The position numbers and the translations under genes are program-made. Shown in pieces: positions 13,958 to 22,137 of a stretch of 27,213 nucleotides of DNA. The notes below the pieces were generated by a model, which saw only the letters and a program-made list of their open reading frames with translations, did not search any database and was not told the DNA's origin. Source of the stretch: Bacteriovoracaceae bacterium (GTDB lineage: Bacteria > Bdellovibrionota > Bacteriovoracia > Bacteriovoracales > Bacteriovoracaceae); NCBI GenBank assembly GCA_023954595.1, contig JAGSHJ010000002.1, positions 1 through 27,213 of the forward strand. Reading direction: 5' to 3'. Position 1 is the stretch's first letter, and every line of letters begins with the position of its first letter.

Positions 13958-16582
13958 TCAGTAACTTACCAGAGTTTTCAACATTTTGTCTAACTCATTT
14001 TCAAGGGCTGAAACCATGCCCTCAGAACCAATTTTGTAATCTTTGATGGGAAAAAGTTCTTTGCGTTCTAATTTTTTTAGCCATACTTTTGCGTTTCGCT
14101 CTTTAAGGCCTGGCGCTTTTCTTGAATTTAAATAATGATTGATTAACTTGAGTTTATTGAAAATTTCAACCCCTTTACTGGCCTGAACAAAGCGTCTTGT
14201 AACGGCAACTTCTCCAGTTTTTGTTGGATAAAAGAAAGCTATGTCAGCTTCTCTACCGTCTAAATCAAAACCAGGATAGTTATGAATAGCAGAAGCATGC
14301 CATTCAAAATAAAAGTCAACACCACTCTTCTCAAGCCTATACATCATAGGCCCAAAACAAAATTCTAGGTTTGCTTGAGGCTCAGCACAGATATTGTAGA
14401 CACCAAATTCCTGTTTGAGGGATTTCAGTCTATTGATATGTACTTTGTTCGGAATGTCCGCGTAAAGACCAAAGTCCCAGAGTTTATAAAGGTCTTGCCC
14501 TTTACCCCAGTCATAAAGGTTTCCAAAGCCTCCAAGCTTAAGAGAGGGAAAAATCTTTTTATACTCAGCAATCTTTAATGCATCTTCTTTGACTGCATTT
14601 CTATAGCCTGTGGCCTCATCGCTGTATAGGTATATGAAGTCTTTTGCTTTGTGTTTACTTTTAAATTTCTCTAACTCATTTTTGAGGTTTGAATAGAAAC
14701 CTTCCTTTGATTGTCCGGCGTTTCTTAAATTGTCATTTAAAAATTTACGAGGAAAACTTCCATCATAAAAGAACACTTTATCCAGCTTCGTGTTTGCAAG
14801 GAAATCATTTGCGTTTTGATCCATCAAAGTAAATTTTGATTTAGCTTTATTGTAATTTATCCCAAGCGAAGGAATGTCAGTGAAGGCCACAAGCCCCGCC
14901 TGCTCTAACTTCATTTTTGCTTGCTGATGATATGCTAGGTTTAGCTGCTCAGTCTCAGCAGAAGAGAAATAGGTCTTAGGAAAAGGAGATAGGCCTATGA
15001 CACCTGCTTTAATTTTTGTTTTGGGATAATTCTTCTTCAGAACAACTAATTCTACAGGCAGTTGTTGTTCACTTTCACCTTGTTTAATACTAACTGTGCC
15101 CTTATATAACCCAGGAGTGAAGTCAGCACCTTTTACTCTTACATTTAAATATCTTGTTTTATGTCCATTTAAATCCACTACCCCGTCTTTAACTAGAGAC
15201 AGGGTATCCGCCATCAATTGATAAGTTTCATGGTTTAGATCGATAGACTTGTACCTATAAATGTATTTAGAAACTTCTAAGGCCTCAGACTTTATTTTAG
15301 CCTTCCTAGAGGTAAAGTCACTAATCTTAATCGCTACACTCTCAGAGCTTGAAGAACTAACACACAAATCAAAACCAATATTTCCATTTGGTGCACTAAC
15401 TAATTTAGCGCTCTTGCGGCCATCACATTTTTTACCAGACAATAATGGACCAGGGCTATTATGAAAGGATGCTCCGAGTGCCTTAATCTTTTCCTCAGAA
15501 ACACCAACCTTTCTGTACTTCTGATTAAATCCTTCGCGTCCGAGTTCATGCATACTGGTTAAAAACTTGCTGGCCGCTTTCTTATTTTTCACAGGCCATA
15601 TAACGAGATAATTAAGGCTCACCCCAGTGGGATCCCCCTCAAAGGTGAAATCGACATAACTCTTTTTAACAGTGAACGTTCCCTCTACTGGCCTGAACAC
15701 TTTTGAGAAGTAGTAGTCATACGGATGCTCTCCTTTTCTTGGCTCACCCATCAACGAGAGATAATCATCTAAAAAATCGGACATCCCGCTTCTGGCTTCT
15801 TTTCGCTCAGGTGATCCATTAATTGATAGCATTCTATTCTTCCAGAATGGAACATCCCAATACCCAAGCTCATCCCAAACAAGCCTATAGTTATACTCCC
15901 CTGGTGGTAGCGTCACTCTAAACTGTGCTTTGTTTACACCAATTGTTTCAGAGAGCCACTTGGGAGCGATGGCAGCATCGTTGACTCTCCATAAGTCAAT
16001 TGAGGTAAACCCATGAGGATTACCACTCCCATATTTGGTGTCAGAACTTATGGGTTTAAAAACATCAGGAATTTCAGAGTCAAATTTCTTACCAAACACA
16101 AATGCCCTAAGCCCACCGAATGTCTTGAGCTTTGGAGGATTAGATAGCTTGACGTTAGTTAGTTTAAACTTACCCTCTGCGCTGGACCCTTGTTCAGGAT
16201 CAATATAAACAAAGGCCTTCTTAAGGGAGTTGTAATCAATGCCCCGTTTATGTCTAACCGAGCCCCTTTCTCCAACAAATCTTTTGAGATTAAAAATAAG
16301 CTCATTCTCACCAGGGACTAATGTGGTCTTAAAATTGAGCTTACTCCAATAGTCTTTGCTGTTTTTGTCTTCAAAGACCAGATACAACATCTTTTTTTGT
16401 TTAGATGGGTTGATAACCTTAAAGCTTAACCTTGCGTGTTTTTTTAGCTGAGACTTTAGATTCTTGGTTATAGAGAAGTTCTTATATTCGCCTTCACTAA
16501 AAGAAATAGGCCCCGACATTAAATCGGAGCCATAAGCGCTATATAGAGAAAAGTTAAAAAAGCTAAATATTAGCAAGAACAT
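13958..16582 (-). CDS. Secreted GH123/DUF4091-like protein, glycosidase candidate
   Basis: The protein is 874 residues from ATG 16582, with AAAGG at 16592-16596; an upstream in-frame ATG at 16606 has no clear site. The signal peptide runs about 1-18 (MFLLIFSFF..., cleavage near AYG). The N-terminal half has beta-sandwich character with a carbohydrate-binding look (many W/Y/F strands). TPGLYKGTVSI (about 489-499) is the Ig-like strand that precedes the barrel in GH123/DUF4091 proteins. The C-terminal half (about 520-815) resembles a TIM barrel with YLYSD655-E656, placed like the catalytic Asp-Glu of GH123 beta-N-acetylgalactosaminidases. Assignment is by pattern, and identity is probably low. 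The 20-base overlap with the synthetase stop implies coupled translation. It may trim or bind an amino-sugar glycan outside the cell. Confidence 0.55.
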   Translation of the reverse strand: MFLLIFSFFNFSLYSAYGSDLMSGPISFSEGEYKNFSITKNLKSQLKKHARLSFKVINPSKQKKMLYLVFEDKNSKDYWSKLNFKTTLVPGENELIFNLKRFVGERGSVRHKRGIDYNSLKKAFVYIDPEQGSSAEGKFKLTNVKLSNPPKLKTFGGLRAFVFGKKFDSEIPDVFKPISSDTKYGSGNPHGFTSIDLWRVNDAAIAPKWLSETIGVNKAQFRVTLPPGEYNYRLVWDELGYWDVPFWKNRMLSINGSPERKEARSGMSDFLDDYLSLMGEPRKGEHPYDYYFSKVFRPVEGTFTVKKSYVDFTFEGDPTGVSLNYLVIWPVKNKKAASKFLTSMHELGREGFNQKYRKVGVSEEKIKALGASFHNSPGPLLSGKKCDGRKSAKLVSAPNGNIGFDLCVSSSSSESVAIKISDFTSRKAKIKSEALEVSKYIYRYKSIDLNHETYQLMADTLSLVKDGVVDLNGHKTRYLNVRVKGADFTPGLYKGTVSIKQGESEQQLPVELVVLKKNYPKTKIKAGVIGLSPFPKTYFSSAETEQLNLAYHQQAKMKLEQAGLVAFTDIPSLGINYNKAKSKFTLMDQNANDFLANTKLDKVFFYDGSFPRKFLNDNLRNAGQSKEGFYSNLKNELEKFKSKHKAKDFIYLYSDEATGYRNAVKEDALKIAEYKKIFPSLKLGGFGNLYDWGKGQDLYKLWDFGLYADIPNKVHINRLKSLKQEFGVYNICAEPQANLEFCFGPMMYRLEKSGVDFYFEWHASAIHNYPGFDLDGREADIAFFYPTKTGEVAVTRRFVQASKGVEIFNKLKLINHYLNSRKAPGLKERNAKVWLKKLERKELFPIKDYKIGSEGMVSALENELDKMLKTLVSY

Positions 16583-19500
16583 CTTTGAAGACCTTTGGAA
16601 ACTCATTCGATTCTATAAAGTTGTTGTGATTTCCATTAACATAATAAGTATCTATATTGCCTTTGACAACTTCCCCCCAACCCATCTGAGCTTCCTTATA
16701 GCAGCCATCATCGGTCAGTGGAACCCTCATCAGAGCAATATCCCCATAAAACTCTTTAACTTTATAATTCCAAAGTGATTCATAGTTATTAACTTCCACA
16801 TTAAAGTGCCTTATATTATGCGGTATAGGCAATCCTAGAGTGTTTAAAAATAAACTTTGCACTTTGACCTTTACCTTTTTTAGACGCCATTGAATGCCAA
16901 ACTTGTACTCCTGCCAACGGCTTCGCTTTGAAACCTTGATGTTTTTGAGTTTCAGTCCAGGCCCAAAGGTATCAAACATAATGATAGGTTCTAATTCTTC
17001 CCCTTGCTCAAGAAGTAATCTTCCAACTTCGTAGGCGACCAACCCGCCCATTGAACCTCCGGCCAAAATATAAGGACCTTTGGGTTGAACAAGGCGAATC
17101 TCATCAAGATATCTTTGTGCCATTTCCGGTATCCCTTTAACTATTGACGACTTTCCATCAACCCCAAATGCTTGCACTCCAAAAAGAGGATGATCTCCAC
17201 ACAAAGGCCCTACCTTCATATAATTGAGAACATTGCCACCAACGCTATGAAAAATAAATATAGGAGTCTCATCTCCCGTAGGCTTAATAGGCACAATTGA
17301 AGAACAAATTTCAGGCACAAATAATTGTTGTCCTGTTGGCCGTTCATCTATTGGGCCTTCCAAAACCTCACTATCAGGGAGAGCCACTTTAATCAGCTCC
17401 CCTAAGGTAGGATTCGTAATAAGAGTAGAAAGAGGTAAATCTATATTAAGTTGTGTTTCCAACTCTCTAAATAGATCCACAGCTAAAAGTGAGTGCCCAC
17501 CAACATCAAAGAAGTGATCTTCTTCGCTGCAACTTGTAACTCCTATTGTGTCCATCCATATTCGTTTAAATGTCTCTACAGAGGAGCTATCCTGTTTCTT
17601 TTTAGCTGGCACCCTTTTTGGTGCAGGAGTTTGGGTTTGTCTGGATGCCTTTTTAGAAACTGGCATCGGCAGAGCCTTACGATCGATTTTTTCGTTAAGT
17701 GTCTTAGGCATCTTATCCATAACGATAAATACAGCTGGCACCATATAGTTAGGAAGTTTTTGAGAGATTTGCTCTTGCAGATCAAATTGATTATGTAGCC
17801 CTTCATCTTGAACAGTAATGTAAGCAACCAATCTTGATTCACCTGTGTGATCTGGCCTAATCAAAACTACTGACTCATTAACATTTTCCTGTTCTGCAAT
17901 TACGGACTCAATCTCTCCAAGTTCAATCCTAAAGCCTCTAAGCTTCACCTGGTTATCAGATCTGCCTAAACACTCCAACTCCCCATTTGGCAGGATTCGT
18001 GCGACATCCCCCGTTTGATACATCAACCCTTCACCTTTAACTGTGTCAGGTACAAATTTTTCACAAGTAAGTTCTGGTCTTTTAAAATACCCAGTGGCCA
18101 GCCCTTTTCCTGCAATGTAAAGATGTCCTTCCACTCCTAATGGCAGGAGTTTCTTATCATCGTCTAAAATATATACTTGTGTGTTATCTATAGGTTTTCC
18201 GATCGAGACAACCTCATCACTTAATGAAACCTTCTTACAAGTAGACCATACAGTTGTTTCCGTAGGGCCATACATATTCCATACTTCTCCTACAAGTGCG
18301 CACAATTTTCTAGCAAGATCCTTAGGAAATGCTTCCCCACCACAAAGGGCCTTAAAGTGACTTTCGCCTGCCCAATTTTTAGCAATCATAAGTCGCCATG
18401 TAGACGGTGTTGCTTGCATGATGGTGACATTATGCTCTTTAATTAGTTTTACTAATTCCTTGCCATCCATAGTTGCTTCTTTACTGGCCACAATAAGTTG
18501 GCCACCACTAATTAGAGGCAAATAAAGCTCTAGCACAGCAATATCAAAGCTAAGAGTTGTTACTGCGAGTAATGTGTCGCTGTCTTTCATTCCAGGAGAC
18601 TTTCTCATAGAAAGAAGAAAGTTATTAACAGAGCTTCGAGCGACCTCAACACCCTTTGGTTTGCCTGTTGAGCCGGAGGTGTAAATTACATATGCTGCAA
18701 GCTCAGGATCCACTTTAGGCCTAAATTCAAGCTTCTTTGAATAATCAATACTTGAAAGTAATTTAACTTGGACATTGTCCAAACTAAATAGCTCTGTATA
18801 GCTATCACTAACTAGGAGCCTTCTCGCCCCTGAGTCTTTTATCATGTACTCAAGTCTATCTCGCGGAAATGAAGGATCTAGTGGAACATAAGTACATCCG
18901 GCCTTTAAAATACCCAACAAGGCCACCATCATCATTGCACTTCTATCACAGGTGAGGCCTATCAAATCACCTGTCTGTACGCCATCTTCTAGTAACTCTG
19001 CAGCAAGAGCATCACTCATGCTCTTGAGTTCCTGATAGCTAAGTTCGCGCTCACCACCAACAACAGCAATCTTATTTGGATATTTTAGAGATACCTCATC
19101 TATAAGATTTACGAAGTGACAGCTCTCTTGGTCAAAAACATCAGTGTTATTGATTTTGCTAACTTTCTCCATAACAGAGGGTGAGTTAAATTCTTTCCAA
19201 TTTTTTTCATCTGAATCAACTGAAAACTCTAAGAGATCTACAAGGTAATTATAGAATTGTTCAATCGACTCTTTTTTAAACAGATCTTCTCTGAAGTAGA
19301 TTCCACCTTCAAGCTTACTCTTGGAAGACTTCACCCACATATTTAAGTCTGTACTAGAATGTGGACTAGATACATTTATCTGAGAATATTCACTACCATT
19401 AAAGATCGCCTTTCTATTGCTTACGTCCTGAAAGGAGAAAAAGGCCTGATACACAGCTGTTCGTCCGGGATTATCTTTAAGTTTAAGTGCTCTGACAACC

Positions 19501-22127
19501 TCGCTAAAGGGTACGTCTTGATGTGATATGGCCAGTGCGACTTCAGATTTGGCCAACTCAAAACTCTCTCTAGGAGTTTGTGTTCTTGACGTCCTAATAG
19601 CTGATGCGTTTACAAAATAACCTATAGTATTTAAAAGCTTAGAACTATTGCGTCCTCTAACTGGGATGCCAACAACAACCTCATCCATTCTAGAGTAATC
19701 CATTAGTGCCTGGTTAAAACATCCCATAAACACGCTAAAAAGTGATACTCCCCGAGTTTCACAATAATTGGCGAGCTTCTCTCTCAAGGGCTTCGATATT
19801 TCGAAACATACCTCGCCGGCAACAGGATTAATTTTTTCAGGCCTTGGATAATCAGTAGGTAGGTTCAATACAGGCAGTGGTGCACTTAGCTTATCCTTTA
19901 ATATACCCAAGTCACTTTCAAAGCGTCCTTCATTTAAGTAGTCTTTTTGCCAAGCACAGAAGTCTAGATAATCAAGTTCTTCCGACTCAAGCTCCATACC
20001 TCTATAGGCCAAATCCAGATCCCTAAAGAAAATATCAAATGACCAACCATCAAATATTATGTGGTGAAACATTGTAAAAAGAACCTTCCCATCACTTGCG
20101 CAATCAAAAAGAGTGGCCTTAACCAATGGAGCCACAGAGAGATCAAAAGGCTCTTTTGCCATCTCTTTTAAAATTGAAGGCAGTTCACTGAAAGACGTTG
20201 TAATTGTTTCTAGGTTAAACCCATTTCTCACCTCTTCCATGCTAACGACTTTCTGAACTCCATTTTTAAGAAACTTTGTTCTAAGACTTAAGTGCTTCTC
20301 AAATATTGAGAGAAAGGCTTTCTCTAATTGTTTGTGATCTGTATCGGTGGAAATCTTGATAGCACTAGGTAGATGATAAACATTAGTTCCTGGATTTGTT
20401 TGTTCCCAAAACCATGTTTGTTTTTGAGAGCTCGCTAGAGAGTGGGTGTCCAAGTTTAGTTTTTGAATTTTGTGATTCTCGCTTGTCTCGCCAGAGTTCT
20501 GCTCCAAAAGCTTAGCAAACTCAATCAACACTGGGTTTTGAATTAAGTCCTTTAACGTAACCTTTATTCCAAATTTTTCGAATGCTTCATGACATACATC
20601 TACCCCTAATAAAGAGTGTCCACCAATCGTGAAAAAATCCGCACTCTCAGGAATCCCCTCAACTTCGAGGGCCTCTTCCCATAATTGACGGGCACTTGTG
20701 ACCCATTGAGCACTAACATCTATTTTCTTAGCAGGTGTACTTGTTTGCTTTGATTCAGGAACAACCCTCTCCTCTAGGCTCACATCACCTAAAGATCGAT
20801 CACAATCTTCATTAAATCTATCCAAAAGCGTCTCAAATTGAGCAAGCCAGCCTCTAATTGTTTCTTCTTTAAATAAAGCATTATTGTATTGGCACTCAAG
20901 TACACATTTATTTCCAAGAGTTGTCGCATTGATAAAGATTTCGAAGTTTTCAAAATGCCTTGGGTTTGATTCATAATGAGCATCTAACTCCTTAAATTCC
21001 ATCCCTTGGCCTTCATATTGTTGGTCGACATTGAAGATAATGTTAACAAGTGGGATTCGAGAAGGATCCCTTGCAAGCTTTAATGATTGAAGAATTTGAG
21101 CATAAGTCACGTCTTGGTGATCAAAAGCATCCAGCATTTTATTTTTGGTATGCTCTAGTAGCTCTGAGAAGGTTTTATCAGATCCAACATCTAGCCTTAT
21201 AGGTAGTAAATGAACCAAATGTCCTACAAGGTTTTCTTCATTGTAAAATGACTGTCCTGCACTACTAATCCCTAAGACAATGTCGCTTTGTTGGGACAAA
21301 TCTCGAACTAAAACGGCAAAGTTTGATAACAGGTATTGATAAAAGCTCTTTCTCTGTTTGGAGGCGTTTGTTTTTGCACTCTCTACAGTAGAGCTCTTTA
21401 ATTCAAAATCAATACGCCTAGACTCGTAGGTTCTAAAGCCTGGTCTCTCAAAGTCTAGTGGTAAATCAATTGGCCTAGGAATCTCTTTGAATTCATCCAA
21501 CCAATATTTGTGTACAGGTTGTTTTTGATAGTTCAGTGCATGTTCAAAAAACCTAGGCACTTCATCATCAAGATGCGCATCAAGACCTGACTTAATTCTT
21601 TCATACAGTCGACTTATGTCTGAGACTATTAAGGCCATAGACCAACCATCACAGATAAGGTGATGACCAGTTAGAAAGAGGATGTGTTCATTTTCTTTTA
21701 ATTTTAAAAGCTCAAAGACAAAGACAGGGCCAGAATGCAGGTCGAAACGGTACTGTGTCGATTGAGCAATCTTTTTATTTATTAAGGCCTTTTGCTCTGC
21801 TTGAGAGTAATTTGTATAATCTGTAATCGGCAGGGGCCTTGGATGATGAACTCCTACCATAAAGTCTTTACCTCTATTAGAGAAGCTCGCCCTCAAGGCA
21901 TCCCTTCTAGCGATTGTCTCGTTAATCGCCTTCTCAAGAGTACCAACTTCAAGCTCTCCTTTTAAAACTATACGGATAGACTCGTTGTAGCACAAGTTGG
22001 CATCAGGATCGATTTCGATTGAACTCCATATTTCTTTTTGAGATTCAGTCGTTGGTACGGAAGCGAATAGCTCTCCATCTCTGAAGGGGTTAAAAGCGAC
22101 TTCTATTTGTTTACCTGTAGTATTCAT
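16563..22127 (-). CDS. NRPS: C-PCP-C-A-PCP-TE, first module lacking an A domain
   Basis: The protein is 1854 residues from ATG 22127 (AAGGA at 22133-22137, 8 bases after the previous stop). The frame stays open upstream to 22187, but that start lacks a ribosome site. Domains by coordinate: C1 22055-20763 (HHLICDG, H155/H156/D160), PCP1 20696-20502 (GGHS505L), C2 20441-19173 (HHIIFDG, H688/H689/D693), A 19115-17658 (TSGSTG, YGPTE, YQTGD, NEKIDR with Lys1480), PCP2 17579-17388 (GGHS1546L), TE 17270-16563 (GGS1692MGG, D1719, H1834). All catalytic motifs look intact. There is no A domain between C1 and PCP1. My manual alignment to GrsA gives the A-domain code D-I-L-Q-L-G-M-V-W-K, close to the known glycine code DILQLGLIWK. 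C1 should accept the beta-amino acyl chain from the upstream megasynthase. TE releases the product by hydrolysis or cyclisation. There is no epimerase or methyltransferase. Confidence 0.95.
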   Translation of the reverse strand: MNTTGKQIEVAFNPFRDGELFASVPTTESQKEIWSSIEIDPDANLCYNESIRIVLKGELEVGTLEKAINETIARRDALRASFSNRGKDFMVGVHHPRPLPITDYTNYSQAEQKALINKKIAQSTQYRFDLHSGPVFVFELLKLKENEHILFLTGHHLICDGWSMALIVSDISRLYERIKSGLDAHLDDEVPRFFEHALNYQKQPVHKYWLDEFKEIPRPIDLPLDFERPGFRTYESRRIDFELKSSTVESAKTNASKQRKSFYQYLLSNFAVLVRDLSQQSDIVLGISSAGQSFYNEENLVGHLVHLLPIRLDVGSDKTFSELLEHTKNKMLDAFDHQDVTYAQILQSLKLARDPSRIPLVNIIFNVDQQYEGQGMEFKELDAHYESNPRHFENFEIFINATTLGNKCVLECQYNNALFKEETIRGWLAQFETLLDRFNEDCDRSLGDVSLEERVVPESKQTSTPAKKIDVSAQWVTSARQLWEEALEVEGIPESADFFTIGGHSLLGVDVCHEAFEKFGIKVTLKDLIQNPVLIEFAKLLEQNSGETSENHKIQKLNLDTHSLASSQKQTWFWEQTNPGTNVYHLPSAIKISTDTDHKQLEKAFLSIFEKHLSLRTKFLKNGVQKVVSMEEVRNGFNLETITTSFSELPSILKEMAKEPFDLSVAPLVKATLFDCASDGKVLFTMFHHIIFDGWSFDIFFRDLDLAYRGMELESEELDYLDFCAWQKDYLNEGRFESDLGILKDKLSAPLPVLNLPTDYPRPEKINPVAGEVCFEISKPLREKLANYCETRGVSLFSVFMGCFNQALMDYSRMDEVVVGIPVRGRNSSKLLNTIGYFVNASAIRTSRTQTPRESFELAKSEVALAISHQDVPFSEVVRALKLKDNPGRTAVYQAFFSFQDVSNRKAIFNGSEYSQINVSSPHSSTDLNMWVKSSKSKLEGGIYFREDLFKKESIEQFYNYLVDLLEFSVDSDEKNWKEFNSPSVMEKVSKINNTDVFDQESCHFVNLIDEVSLKYPNKIAVVGGERELSYQELKSMSDALAAELLEDGVQTGDLIGLTCDRSAMMMVALLGILKAGCTYVPLDPSFPRDRLEYMIKDSGARRLLVSDSYTELFSLDNVQVKLLSSIDYSKKLEFRPKVDPELAAYVIYTSGSTGKPKGVEVARSSVNNFLLSMRKSPGMKDSDTLLAVTTLSFDIAVLELYLPLISGGQLIVASKEATMDGKELVKLIKEHNVTIMQATPSTWRLMIAKNWAGESHFKALCGGEAFPKDLARKLCALVGEVWNMYGPTETTVWSTCKKVSLSDEVVSIGKPIDNTQVYILDDDKKLLPLGVEGHLYIAGKGLATGYFKRPELTCEKFVPDTVKGEGLMYQTGDVARILPNGELECLGRSDNQVKLRGFRIELGEIESVIAEQENVNESVVLIRPDHTGESRLVAYITVQDEGLHNQFDLQEQISQKLPNYMVPAVFIVMDKMPKTLNEKIDRKALPMPVSKKASRQTQTPAPKRVPAKKKQDSSSVETFKRIWMDTIGVTSCSEEDHFFDVGGHSLLAVDLFRELETQLNIDLPLSTLITNPTLGELIKVALPDSEVLEGPIDERPTGQQLFVPEICSSIVPIKPTGDETPIFIFHSVGGNVLNYMKVGPLCGDHPLFGVQAFGVDGKSSIVKGIPEMAQRYLDEIRLVQPKGPYILAGGSMGGLVAYEVGRLLLEQGEELEPIIMFDTFGPGLKLKNIKVSKRSRWQEYKFGIQWRLKKVKVKVQSLFLNTLGLPIPHNIRHFNVEVNNYESLWNYKVKEFYGDIALMRVPLTDDGCYKEAQMGWGEVVKGNIDTYYVNGNHNNFIESNEFPKVFKDVLANI

Positions 22128-22130
22128 CTC

Positions 22131-22137
22131 ATTCCTT
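22131..22137 (-). promoter_or_regulatory. Ribosome binding site deciding the NRPS start
   Basis: AAGGAAT on the minus strand starts within the TAA stop of the upstream gene and lies 5 bases before ATG 22127 (counting from AAGGA). It supports termination followed by re-initiation at 22127 rather than a 52-base gene overlap. Confidence 0.7.

Noticed and set aside
16583..16606. Start of the GH123-like protein at 16606
   Set aside because: Upstream sequence has no Shine-Dalgarno match, whereas ATG 16582 has AAAGG at a workable spacing and gives a cleaner signal peptide.
17493..17798. Plus-strand open frames opposite the PCP2/A junction
   Set aside because: Antisense to conserved NRPS motifs; Cys/His/Phe-rich composition typical of shadow frames.
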